Shown here: positions 25,021 to 33,246 of the stretch, one piece after another
How positions within the stretch are numbered: position 1 is the first letter of the stretch
Layout of the letters: every line of letters begins with the position of its first letter
NCBI GenBank assembly: GCA_003150225.1
Contig: QAND01000029.1
Span: forward strand, 1-64,000
Origin: Bacillota bacterium
Lineage (GTDB): Bacteria; Bacillota; Clostridia; Christensenellales; QAND01
Direction of reading: 5' to 3'
DNA length: 64,000 bases
Made by a program: the position numbers and the translations under genes
The notes under the pieces: model-generated
What the model was told of the DNA's origin: nothing
The model's database searches: none
What the model saw: only the letters and a program-made list of their open reading frames with translations

Positions 25021-25935
25021 ATGCGAATTGGAACCACCGCGGTGGTATATACCCTGCGGTATCCCATCGAGCAGGTGATGGAACGGATCGCGGCAGCCGG
25101 CTTTGACAGCGTGGATCTGAATCTCTATTCCTTCTGTGGAAAGGATCACAACGCCATGGACTCCTTTCCCATGGCGGAGGATGGCTGGCGGGATTGGGCA
25201 AGATATGTGGGGGAGTGCGCGGAAAAGGCCGGCGTGGTCGTCGGCCAGGCCCACGCCCCCCAGTTTTGCATGATGCCTCAGGACGGCTCCTACCGGGAGC
25301 CGGAGGAGATCTTCTATCGAGCCATCGAGGCATGCAAGCTCATGGGGACTCCCCACCTGGTGTTTCATCCCATCTTCTATCGGGCTCGAATCCGGTCGGA
25401 AAGCCTGCTGGATGAGATCATGGCCTATAACATCCGCTGGTTTTCCACCCTGAAATCCACGGCAAGGGAATTTGGGGTAAAGGTGGCTCTGGAAAACTCC
25501 TTTGATTTCCCCAAATGCCAGGAGCCGGGGGATCCCCGCTATAATTTCACCACGGCGGAGGATATGCTGAACCTCTTATACGGGGTGGACAGCGAGATGT
25601 TCTGCTTCTGTTTGGATACCGGGCATGCCAATCTAGCGGGGCAGAATGTGCCGGAAATGGTTCGGGCATTTGGCGAAAACCTGGAGGTTCTCCACCTCAA
25701 CGATAATTATGGGATGATCTCTCCCATCTATTCCGATGTTCATACGCTATTGGGATTGGCAAGCCTGGATGTGCCATCCATCTTTCAGGCGCTTCAGGAA
25801 ATCGAGTATGGGGGAATCTACAATCTGGAATGCCGGGCCAACATGGCGAAGATGCCGGACGGGATCCTTGATCTGACCATGTCCTATGCCGCCCAGGCCC
25901 TCAAACGGTATGCCCAAGAGGCGGGGATCGTCTGA
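25021..25935 (+). CDS. Xylose isomerase-like TIM-barrel protein (sugar phosphate isomerase/epimerase family)
   Basis: A 304-residue AP-endonuclease-2 type TIM barrel. Likely metal ligands appear in order: Glu in VALENS near residue 158, Asp and His in CLDTGHANL near residue 201, His in VLHLNDN near residue 227, and Glu in NLECRAN near residue 266. Members isomerise or epimerise sugars or cyclitols; the substrate here is not known. It starts 10 bases after ackA, so it is cotranscribed with acetate metabolism. Confidence 0.8.
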   Translation: MRIGTTAVVYTLRYPIEQVMERIAAAGFDSVDLNLYSFCGKDHNAMDSFPMAEDGWRDWARYVGECAEKAGVVVGQAHAPQFCMMPQDGSYREPEEIFYRAIEACKLMGTPHLVFHPIFYRARIRSESLLDEIMAYNIRWFSTLKSTAREFGVKVALENSFDFPKCQEPGDPRYNFTTAEDMLNLLYGVDSEMFCFCLDTGHANLAGQNVPEMVRAFGENLEVLHLNDNYGMISPIYSDVHTLLGLASLDVPSIFQALQEIEYGGIYNLECRANMAKMPDGILDLTMSYAAQALKRYAQEAGIV

Positions 25936-25949
25936 TCCAAACGGGATTG

Positions 25950-25978
25950 TTGACAAACCCCCAAACCACGGATATAAT
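25950..25978 (+). promoter_or_regulatory. Near-consensus promoter of yceD-rpmF
   Basis: Perfect TTGACA at 25950-25955, 17-base spacer, perfect TATAAT at 25973-25978. The predicted start lies only about 11 bases before the yceD ATG. Confidence 0.8.
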
Positions 25979-25995
25979 CTATTGATGTTGAAATT

Positions 25996-26463
25996 ATGAA
26001 GGATTTTGTACTGGACATACGAGAGGCCTTGGCAAGGCCGGAGGACGCCATCGCTTTTCAGCTCTGCGGAAGGGTGGATTTGCCGCCTGACTGTGGAGTG
26101 GAAGGGGATGCCTATATTAGCGGAACCTGCCAGTGCATCGGTAAGAATCTCATGCTGGTGGAGGGCAGCCTCCGCTACCATGCCGCTGGACAGTGTGCCC
26201 GGTGCCTGGAGCCGGCTAAGCTGCCGGTGGAAACCCCCTTTGAGGAGCGGTTTTCCAGAACGCCCGATGATGAGGAGATCTTTCCCTTCACCGGGGATGT
26301 GATCGATCTAGGGGAGGCGGTACGCCAAGCCTTGATCCTGTCCTATCCCGACAAAATCCTTTGTAAAGAGGACTGCAAGGGGATCTGTCCCGTTTGCGGG
26401 CAGGTTCTGAATGTAAGAGACTGCGGCTGCACCGCCATGGGCAGCGATCTCGAAGAAGACTAA
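25996..26463 (+). CDS. yceD: DUF177 family protein YceD
   Basis: A 155-residue protein linked to 23S rRNA and ribosome assembly in bacteria and plastids; almost always found before rpmF. It has the central QCARCLEP motif near residue 76, then VIDLGEAVRQALILSYP and a C-terminal Cys cluster CKEDCKGICPVCG followed by CGC, typical of Gram-positive YceD. The ATG has no clear ribosome site and lies very close to the predicted transcription start. Confidence 0.9.
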   Translation: MKDFVLDIREALARPEDAIAFQLCGRVDLPPDCGVEGDAYISGTCQCIGKNLMLVEGSLRYHAAGQCARCLEPAKLPVETPFEERFSRTPDDEEIFPFTGDVIDLGEAVRQALILSYPDKILCKEDCKGICPVCGQVLNVRDCGCTAMGSDLEED

Positions 26464-26491
26464 CCGGTTCGGTCCGAGGAGGTGTATGGAG

Positions 26492-26695
26492 TTGGCAGTA
26501 CCCAAGAGAAGAGTTTCCAGTACGAGAAGGGACAAGAGAAGGACCCACGACAGGCTCACCCCCCCCACGGTGGTGACCTGCCCTCAGTGCAAGGCCCCCG
26601 TTTTGCCCCACACCGCCTGCAAGAGCTGCGGTTACTATGATGGCGTCAAGGTGATGCGCACCCGTGAGGAAATCAAAGCCGCAAACGCCGAATAA
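26492..26695 (+). CDS. rpmF: Ribosomal protein bL32
   Basis: A zinc-binding L32 of 67 residues. The N-terminus AVPKRRVSSTRRDKRR is diagnostic, and the Cys pairs CPQC and CKSC form the zinc site, the form made when zinc is plentiful. TTG 26492 is chosen because it gives the universal AVPKR start and has GAGGAGG 9 bases upstream; ATG 26486 would add two residues. Confidence 0.96.
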   Translation: MAVPKRRVSSTRRDKRRTHDRLTPPTVVTCPQCKAPVLPHTACKSCGYYDGVKVMRTREEIKAANAE

Positions 26696-26710
26696 TATCG
26701 ACCTGAAATT

Positions 26711-26735
26711 GGCAGCATTGTCTGCCTTTTTCTTT
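26711..26735 (+). terminator. Weak terminator after rpmF
   Basis: A 5-base-pair stem GGCAG / CTGCC followed by TTTTTCTTTT. The stem is short, so read-through is likely. Confidence 0.5.
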
Positions 26736-26766
26736 TATCAAAAAGTATATTCAGGGGTGAACCACT

Positions 26767-27447
26767 ATGAAACCCGTAGTTGGGCTATCCTGTTCTTTTG
26801 AAGAGAACCGCTATTTTCTAAAACACCAGTACGCCGACGCCGTATTTGCCGCCGGGGCCATCCCCGTTATCCTGCCCTATGTTCCGGAGGAGGAGATCGC
26901 GCCGACTTTGGATCGGCTGGACGGCCTTTTGCTCACGGGCGGGGACGATGTTTCTCCCGCTTGTTATGGCGAGGAGCCTCATCCTAGGACTGAGGCTACC
27001 ACGCTGCGGCGGGATCGGTTTGAGCTGTTGGCGCTGGAGGAAGCGTTTGGACGCTCCATGCCCGTTTTTGGCATCTGCCGAGGGCTGCAGATCCTCAACG
27101 TATATCTGGGAGGCAGTCTTTTTCAGGATATTCCGGAGACTTTTGGGGCGCACCATGAGGACGGGGTATTCCATCCAGTGTTGGTGGAGAAAGGGAGCGA
27201 TCTTTATGGGCTGTCTGGTCCCCAGTACCGTAGCAACAGCTTTCACCATCAGGCGTTGAACCGGCTGGGCAGGGGAATCACCCCCATCGCCTACAGCCAC
27301 GAGGGGATCGTGGAGGCGATATCCCATGAGAGGGAAAACGTCTTTGGTGTGCAGTGGCATCCCGAACGCAGCGATGACACGGTTTCCCATGGCTTGTTTC
27401 GGCGATTTGTAACCTTTGCGGAAGCCTATCGCCGGGGCAACGGTTGA
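26767..27447 (+). CDS. Gamma-glutamyl-gamma-aminobutyrate hydrolase family peptidase (C26)
   Basis: A class I glutamine-amidotransferase fold of 226 residues. Motifs: LLLTGGDDVSPACYGEEPH near residue 57, nucleophile Cys in FGICRGLQILNVYLGG near residue 100, NSFHHQAL, and the His-Glu pair in VQWHPERS near residue 200. Peptidase C26 enzymes hydrolyse gamma-glutamyl amides such as gamma-glutamyl-GABA; the actual substrate is open. It is placed between rpmF and plsX, two genes normally adjacent. Confidence 0.88.
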   Translation: MKPVVGLSCSFEENRYFLKHQYADAVFAAGAIPVILPYVPEEEIAPTLDRLDGLLLTGGDDVSPACYGEEPHPRTEATTLRRDRFELLALEEAFGRSMPVFGICRGLQILNVYLGGSLFQDIPETFGAHHEDGVFHPVLVEKGSDLYGLSGPQYRSNSFHHQALNRLGRGITPIAYSHEGIVEAISHERENVFGVQWHPERSDDTVSHGLFRRFVTFAEAYRRGNG

Positions 27448-27472
27448 AGGAACCGGCTTAATTCAGTATAAT
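27444..27472 (+). promoter_or_regulatory. Promoter of plsX-rnc
   Basis: TTGAAG at 27444-27449, 17-base spacer, TATAAT at 27467-27472. The -35 box contains the stop codon of the preceding gene. A second TATAAT at 27488 lacks a good -35. Confidence 0.65.
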
Positions 27473-27507
27473 AATACTGTTTATCCGTATAATTTGGAGT
27501 GATCCGT

Positions 27508-28539
27508 ATGATAAAATTAGCCATCGACGTGATGGGTGGAGACAACGCGCCCCAGGCGATTCTTGAGGGGTGCCTTCAGGCCCTGGAACAGAGTCCATCG
27601 CTTTTCCTGTATGCCTGTGGAGAGGAGAATGCCATTCGCAGCTTTCTTTCCGGCAGGCGCTATGATACAAGCCGTTTGGAGATCGTGCCGGCCAGTGAAG
27701 TGATCTATAACGAGGAGCATCCCGTGGAGGCGGTTCGGAAAAAGAAGGATTCCTCCGCGGTGGTAGCCTTGACTCTGGTTAAGGATGGCAAGGCCCAGGG
27801 GGCGGTTTCCGCCGGTAGTACCGGCGCGTGGCTGGCCGGCAGCACCTTTATCGTCCGGAGGATTGCCGGCATTCAGCGTCCGGCCCTGGCCCCCCTGCTA
27901 CCCACGTTGGATGGGAGACAAACCCTTTTGATTGACTGCGGCGCCAATGTGGACTGCCGTCCTCAGTACCTGGCTCAATTTGCCGTAATGGGATCCGCCT
28001 ATATGGAACGGGTGGTGGGCGTTCAAAATCCCCGGGTCGGCCTTCTCAACAACGGAGCTGAGGAGGGAAAGGGCAACGAATTGACCAAGGCGGCTTATCC
28101 GCTTTTACGGGCGACCGGCGTCAACTTCGTGGGCAACGCCGAAGCTCGGGATATGCTGTCTGGGCAATTTGACGTCATCGTATGCGACGGATTTGCGGGA
28201 AACGTAGCCCTGAAGACCTCGGAAGGGGTAGGGCAGATGCTCTTTTCCCTCATCAAGCGGGAGCTGACCCGCAATCTGCGGAGTAAACTTGGCGCCCTTC
28301 TTTTGAAGCCTGCGCTCCGCAATATCGTAAAAAGCACGGATTATTCCTCCTATGGAGGAGCCATCCTATTAGGGGTCAACGCCCCGGTGGTGAAGGGCCA
28401 TGGCAGCAGCAATGCCAAGGCTTTTTCCGTAGCGATCCTCCAGACGGCCTATATGGTAAAGCAGGACGTGGTAGGTACCATTCGGACGGCGATGGAGGAG
28501 CGCAAAGCCCAGGAGGAGGCGGTTTCCGCCACGGAATAA
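27508..28539 (+). CDS. plsX: Phosphate acyltransferase PlsX
   Basis: Converts acyl-ACP and phosphate to acyl phosphate, the first acyl donor for phosphatidic acid in Gram-positives. The 343-residue protein starts LAIDVMGGDNAPQAILEG and has DSSAVVALTLVKDG, AGSTGAWLAGSTFIV, DCGANVDCRP, LLNNGAEEGKGNEL and CDGFAGNVALKTSEG. ATG 27508 has GGAG upstream; a GTG at 27499 overlaps that site. fabD and acpP, often next in Bacillota, are absent; rnc follows. Confidence 0.95.
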   Translation: MIKLAIDVMGGDNAPQAILEGCLQALEQSPSLFLYACGEENAIRSFLSGRRYDTSRLEIVPASEVIYNEEHPVEAVRKKKDSSAVVALTLVKDGKAQGAVSAGSTGAWLAGSTFIVRRIAGIQRPALAPLLPTLDGRQTLLIDCGANVDCRPQYLAQFAVMGSAYMERVVGVQNPRVGLLNNGAEEGKGNELTKAAYPLLRATGVNFVGNAEARDMLSGQFDVIVCDGFAGNVALKTSEGVGQMLFSLIKRELTRNLRSKLGALLLKPALRNIVKSTDYSSYGGAILLGVNAPVVKGHGSSNAKAFSVAILQTAYMVKQDVVGTIRTAMEERKAQEEAVSATE

Positions 28540-28584
28540 GGCCTGGGCCATCATTCCTATTGAATTTGGAGTTGGTAGACGCAT

Positions 28585-29277
28585 ATGTCTCAAAAAGGAT
28601 ACGAGCGGCTGCAGGAAAAGCTGGGATACCGTTTTTCCGATGTGGAGACCCTGAAGCGGGCATTGACCCACAGCAGCTTTGACGGCGATAAGTTTCATAA
28701 TAACCAGCGTTTGGAGTACCTGGGAGACGCGGTACTCCAGTTGATCATCAGCGACGAGCTTTTTAAGGTGGAAACCTTTTCCGAGGGACAGATGACCCGC
28801 TTGCGGTCTTTGATCGTCCGGGAGGAGGCGCTGTACGCCGCGGCCAAGGAGTTTGGCCTTGGGAACATGCTGATCCTGGGCAAAGGCGAGGAGCTTTCGG
28901 GGGGGAGGGACAAGCCCTCCATCCTGGCTGACGCCATGGAGGCGGTCATCGGCGCCGTGTACTTTGACGGCGGTCTGGAGGCCGCCAAGGAGGCCGTTCT
29001 GCTGCTGATGGACAATGCCATTGAATCCGCGCTCATGGCGGAAACCGACGTGGACGATAAGACCCTTCTGCAGCATCTGTGCGCTACTACCTTTGGAGAG
29101 GATGTCCACTACGAGACCATTGCCAGCGAAGGACCGCCCCACCGGCGGCTGTTTACCGTTTTGGCCAAGGTGGGGGAGCGAAAGCTTGCTACCGGCCATG
29201 GATACAGTAAAAAGCGAGGCGAGATGGAGGCCGCGCATAGGAGCCTGGCGTTGCTAAAGGAACAGGGAATAGGATAA
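28585..29277 (+). CDS. rnc: Ribonuclease III
   Basis: Double-strand-specific endonuclease for rRNA and mRNA processing. The 230-residue protein has a catalytic domain with the signature NQRLEYLGDAVLQLIISDELF near residue 40, a DAMEAVIGAVYFDGG motif near residue 117, and a C-terminal double-stranded RNA-binding domain with GPPHRRLFTVLAKVG and GYSKKRGEMEAAHRSL. Length is typical. In most Bacillota rnc is directly before smc; here a small lipoprotein gene lies between. Confidence 0.96.
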   Translation: MSQKGYERLQEKLGYRFSDVETLKRALTHSSFDGDKFHNNQRLEYLGDAVLQLIISDELFKVETFSEGQMTRLRSLIVREEALYAAAKEFGLGNMLILGKGEELSGGRDKPSILADAMEAVIGAVYFDGGLEAAKEAVLLLMDNAIESALMAETDVDDKTLLQHLCATTFGEDVHYETIASEGPPHRRLFTVLAKVGERKLATGHGYSKKRGEMEAAHRSLALLKEQGIG

Positions 29278-29304
29278 TCCGTAGCTTATAATGGGGGGAT
29301 CGCG

Positions 29305-29649
29305 ATGCGGAGTGGGAAATTGCTTGGCGTAATGTTGGGGTTACTGCTCCTGCTCGCTGGCTGCGGCGCTTCTCGGACAGAACACAGCGGTTTGACGCTG
29401 AGCCGAGTTCGGGAACTGGCGCAAAAGGAGGCGGCGCCTACTTGGTCGGATTTTTCCGAATACCAGGGACAGGAGACGGGTTCCGGCCTCTATATCATGG
29501 TGTATCCGCTGGACGACGCGGACTATTCCGTTTGGGTCGGCGGCGCTAATTCGGAGGAAGCGCCCATGTATGTCCGCCTGGTGCGCGACGATGATTTGGA
29601 CGATTACATCGACCTTGGCTGCGGAGACATGGATGAATTTTTGAACTAG
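29305..29649 (+). CDS. Small putative lipoprotein
   Basis: A 114-residue protein with a signal peptide (MRSGKLLGVMLGLLLLLAGC) whose lipobox LAGC predicts a lipidated Cys at residue 20. The mature part is acidic, with a YIMVYPLDDADYSVWVGG segment and an Asp-rich C-terminus. I do not recognise a family. The weak hydrophobic pattern suggests a small beta domain outside the membrane. It lies between rnc and smc in the same direction, with short gaps, so it is probably cotranscribed. Confidence 0.75.
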   Translation: MRSGKLLGVMLGLLLLLAGCGASRTEHSGLTLSRVRELAQKEAAPTWSDFSEYQGQETGSGLYIMVYPLDDADYSVWVGGANSEEAPMYVRLVRDDDLDDYIDLGCGDMDEFLN

Positions 29650-29704
29650 GCTGCCTGCCCGGCATCAACCGGGCGGTGGGCTGTTGATTTGTGGAGGTTC
29701 GGGT

Positions 29705-32700
29705 TTGCATCTAAAAGGGATCGAAATTCAGGGCTTTAAGTCCTTTGGGGACAAGGCCCACATCGAGTTCAGCCCCGGCATTACCGCCATTGTGGGGCCC
29801 AACGGCAGCGGCAAGAGCAATGTGGCCGATGCCGTTCGCTGGGTTTTGGGGGAACAATCCGCCCGGGCACTGCGGGGCGCCAAGATGGAGGATATCATCT
29901 TCTCCGGCACGAAGGAGCGCAAGCCCCTCTCCTTTTGCGAGGTAGTACTCACCTTTGACAACGCCGATGGCGGCCTGCCCCTAGAGTATACCGAGGTGGC
30001 GGTTTCCCGGCGGCTGTATCGCAGTGGGGAAAGCGAATACGCGATCAATCGTTCTCCCTGTCGGATGCGGGATATCCTGTCCCTGTTCTATGACACTGGA
30101 GTGGGCCGGGATGGGTACAGCATCATCGGTCAGGGCAAGATCGAGGAGATCCTTTCCCAGAAAGGGGAGGAGCGCCGAGCCGCCTTTGAGGAAGCGGCGG
30201 GCGTCATGAAATACAAGGTCAACAAGCAGGAAGCGCAGCGGAAGCTGGCCAATGTGGAAAACAGCATGGTGCGGGTGGCGGATATCATGGCCGAGCTGGA
30301 AGGCAATTTAGAGCCCCTTTTTCAGCAGTCCCAAGCCGCCCGTGAGTTTTTAGAGCTGCAAAGCCGGCTTCGTGAACTGGATATCACTTTGTTTGCGGAT
30401 CAATATGAGCGCAATACCGGACGGGTGCGGAAGCTGGAGGAGGAAATTCAAAGTCTTGAGCGTCTGGGCGCAGAGGCCAAGGATCGGGAAACCGCGCTCC
30501 GGGAGGAGGAGGAACTCCACCGGGAAAAGCTTGCTCTGATGGACGGCCTGTTGGAGACCGCCCAGGAGAAGCGGTTTCAGCTGGCCCAAGCGGCCAGCGC
30601 CGCTCAGCGGGAGCAGGAGCTTGCCGCTCAGCGGCACGCGACATTGGAGGAGACCCTCAACCGCTTGGAGGGAGAAGCGGAGCGGGATCGCCTGCTCTTG
30701 GAGGAGGTAGAACAGGCGCTGGGGGCTCTATCCGGCACCAAGGAAGCCGATACCCAGGGACTTCAGACCCAGTTGGACGCCCTTATTTTGCAGCGTGAGG
30801 AGATCCGCAATCGGCTATCGGACCTGGAGGCGCGCCTGGATCGGGAAAAACAGGCTCATTTGGACGCCCTTGCGAAGGAAGGGGAAAAGAAATCCATTCT
30901 GGCACGCCAGGCCGCCATTTTAGAGCAGGCGGGCGTTCGCTTGGCGCAGATCAACCAGGCCTTGGATCAGCAGGATGCGGAGCGAAATCAGCTTATGGAG
31001 GAGCAAAGCGGCGTCCGGCGGGAGCGAGAGGCTGCCGGAGCGGAATTGGAGCGGCTCCGCTCTGCCCGGGAGGCTTTGGTCAGCCGGGAAGCCGCGCTGC
31101 GGGAGCGGCTCCAGACGGCGGACACGGCCATCGCCCAGGAGGCGGAAAAAGCCCGGGCGGCGGACCACCGGGCGACCATTCAACGGGATCTCAAACGCAA
31201 TTATGAGGGATACAGCCAGACGGTACGGCTACTCATGCAGGACGTCAAAGAAAAGGGACAACCGGTTTCCCGAGGGGTCTATGGCCCGGTAGGGGATTTG
31301 ATCAAAACTGAGGCTCAGTATGAAAAGGCCATCGGACAGGCGTTATCCGCCGCCGCTCAGAATATCGTGGTGGAGGACGAGGCCACCGGCAAGGCATTGA
31401 TCGCTCATCTACGGCGTATGGATTATGGCCGGGCTACCTTCCTGCCCCTAGCGGCTCTCAGGCCGCGAACCTTTGGTGGGGAGATCTCCCGCTATCTGTC
31501 CATGGACGGAGCCATCGGCCCTGCTATGGATCTGGTACGGTTTGATCCCGCTATCGTTCGAGCAGTAGAATACCTTTTGGGCCGGACCCTCATCGTACGG
31601 GATATGGACGCTGGCATTGCCATTGCCCGGGCGGCGGGAAATAGCTTTCGATGCGTCACCCTGCTGGGGGATATTCTGAACCCAGGCGGCACCATGACGG
31701 GGGGCAGCAATCGGGATCGAGGATTTCTTTCCCGGGACCGTCTCATCGCAGAGGCGGAACAGCAGCGGGACGAATGTCTTCATCGTGTGGAAAGCTATCG
31801 GGCAAAGCGACAGGAGCTGGCTGCGGAACAGCACAAGGCCGCTCAGGAATTGGAAGCCCTTTCCGCAGGGCTGCAGGACGGCCGAGTCCTGGAAGCACAG
31901 ATCTTGGAGAAGACCGACGCCATTGCCTATCAATTGGAACGGGTGGATCAGGAAACGGCCCGGCTGGCTACGGAGCGCCAGCGGATTGCTGTGATGATGG
32001 AGGAAGCGGCTCCCAAGGAGGAACAGGATCACCGGGATGTGGAGGCTCTGGCCCAAGAGGTTTTGGAACTGACACGGCAGGTAGCGGCGCTTCGCCAGGA
32101 GGCCGAAGGGGTGGAAGGCGAAATCGTTACCCGGCAGGTAAATCTTTCTGCGCTCTTGGGAGAGCGCTCCGCCGCTGAAAAGGAGCGGGGAAGGCTCACC
32201 CGGGAAAGGGATCGTTTGGTCTCCGCCATCGCGGCAGGCCGGGAGTCCCTAAAGGTGGCGAAACAGGAGCTTGCTCTCTTGGAGGAAAGGACCGCGGATC
32301 GGCAGAGGGCCAAGGACAGCGCCAACACCCAGATGTCGGAAAATGACGCTGCTTTGGAGCAGCTGAGCCGGGAGCGCCAGCGGCTGGATATTTTGATCCG
32401 AGAGGCTTTGGCCCATCGCGAGGAGATCGCTGGAGCCGCCGCAGAAAACCGGGATCGCCGGTATCGGATGGGAAATCAGCGGGAACGTCTGCTGGCGGAA
32501 ACAGAGGCTTTGGAGACCCGCATGTGGAACGATTACCAAATAACCTTTGCCATGGCTCAGGAGAGCCGGCTGGAGATCAAGACATCGGCGGCGGTGGCAG
32601 AGGCCGGCTCCATCCGTAACCGCATGGCGGAGATGGGGACGGTGAATCCCGGCGCCATTGAGGAGTACAACCGGGTGCGGGAACGGTACGATTTTCTCAC

Positions 32701-33235
32701 TGAGCAGAATGCAGACCTTCTCAAGGCCAAGGAGGATCTGCAGCGTCTTATTGATGATCTCATGGGGGAGATGCAGGAACGGTTTATCGGCCAGTTCCAG
32801 ATCATCAACCAGAACTTCCAGCGCACATTCCAGGCTCTTTTTAAGGGTGGAGAAGCCCGTTTGGAGCTATCCGATGAAAACAACGCTATGGAGTGCAACA
32901 TCGAGATCATCGCTCAGCCGCCGGGAAAGCGGCTTCAGAACATCTCCCTTTTGTCGGGTGGGGAGCGGGCGCTGACGGCCATTGCCATCCTGTTTGCCAT
33001 GCTGGACTTAAAGGCCACGCCCTTCTGTATCCTGGATGAGATTGAGACCGCCCTGGATGATGAAAATCTCCGGCTGTTCGCCGATTACCTGGGCAATTAC
33101 GCGCAGAAAACCCAGTTTATTGCCATCACCCACCGGCGGCCTACCATGGAGGCCGCAAGCGCCCTTTACGGGGTTACCATGGAGGAAAAGGGTGTCAGCA
33201 AGTTGGTATCCGTCCGCTTTGAGGACGTGGGATAG
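29705..33235 (+). CDS. smc: Chromosome segregation protein SMC
   Basis: A condensin ATPase of about 1,176 residues. Walker A GPNGSGKSN is at residues 31-39, followed by ADAVRWVLGEQSARALRGAKMEDIIFSG. Two long coiled coils flank a hinge at about residues 515-660 (GPVGDLIKTEAQYEKAIGQAL). The C-terminal head has the LLSGGERALTAIAILFA signature near residue 1083 and Walker B FCILDEIETALDDEN. TTG 29705 is chosen because GGAGG lies 8 bases before it and it gives the standard MHLKGIEIQGFKSF start. ScpA and ScpB are not in this window. ftsY follows after 11 bases. Confidence 0.97.
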   Translation: MHLKGIEIQGFKSFGDKAHIEFSPGITAIVGPNGSGKSNVADAVRWVLGEQSARALRGAKMEDIIFSGTKERKPLSFCEVVLTFDNADGGLPLEYTEVAVSRRLYRSGESEYAINRSPCRMRDILSLFYDTGVGRDGYSIIGQGKIEEILSQKGEERRAAFEEAAGVMKYKVNKQEAQRKLANVENSMVRVADIMAELEGNLEPLFQQSQAAREFLELQSRLRELDITLFADQYERNTGRVRKLEEEIQSLERLGAEAKDRETALREEEELHREKLALMDGLLETAQEKRFQLAQAASAAQREQELAAQRHATLEETLNRLEGEAERDRLLLEEVEQALGALSGTKEADTQGLQTQLDALILQREEIRNRLSDLEARLDREKQAHLDALAKEGEKKSILARQAAILEQAGVRLAQINQALDQQDAERNQLMEEQSGVRREREAAGAELERLRSAREALVSREAALRERLQTADTAIAQEAEKARAADHRATIQRDLKRNYEGYSQTVRLLMQDVKEKGQPVSRGVYGPVGDLIKTEAQYEKAIGQALSAAAQNIVVEDEATGKALIAHLRRMDYGRATFLPLAALRPRTFGGEISRYLSMDGAIGPAMDLVRFDPAIVRAVEYLLGRTLIVRDMDAGIAIARAAGNSFRCVTLLGDILNPGGTMTGGSNRDRGFLSRDRLIAEAEQQRDECLHRVESYRAKRQELAAEQHKAAQELEALSAGLQDGRVLEAQILEKTDAIAYQLERVDQETARLATERQRIAVMMEEAAPKEEQDHRDVEALAQEVLELTRQVAALRQEAEGVEGEIVTRQVNLSALLGERSAAEKERGRLTRERDRLVSAIAAGRESLKVAKQELALLEERTADRQRAKDSANTQMSENDAALEQLSRERQRLDILIREALAHREEIAGAAAENRDRRYRMGNQRERLLAETEALETRMWNDYQITFAMAQESRLEIKTSAAVAEAGSIRNRMAEMGTVNPGAIEEYNRVRERYDFLTEQNADLLKAKEDLQRLIDDLMGEMQERFIGQFQIINQNFQRTFQALFKGGEARLELSDENNAMECNIEIIAQPPGKRLQNISLLSGGERALTAIAILFAMLDLKATPFCILDEIETALDDENLRLFADYLGNYAQKTQFIAITHRRPTMEAASALYGVTMEEKGVSKLVSVRFEDVG

Positions 33236-33246
33236 GAGGAACGCAT

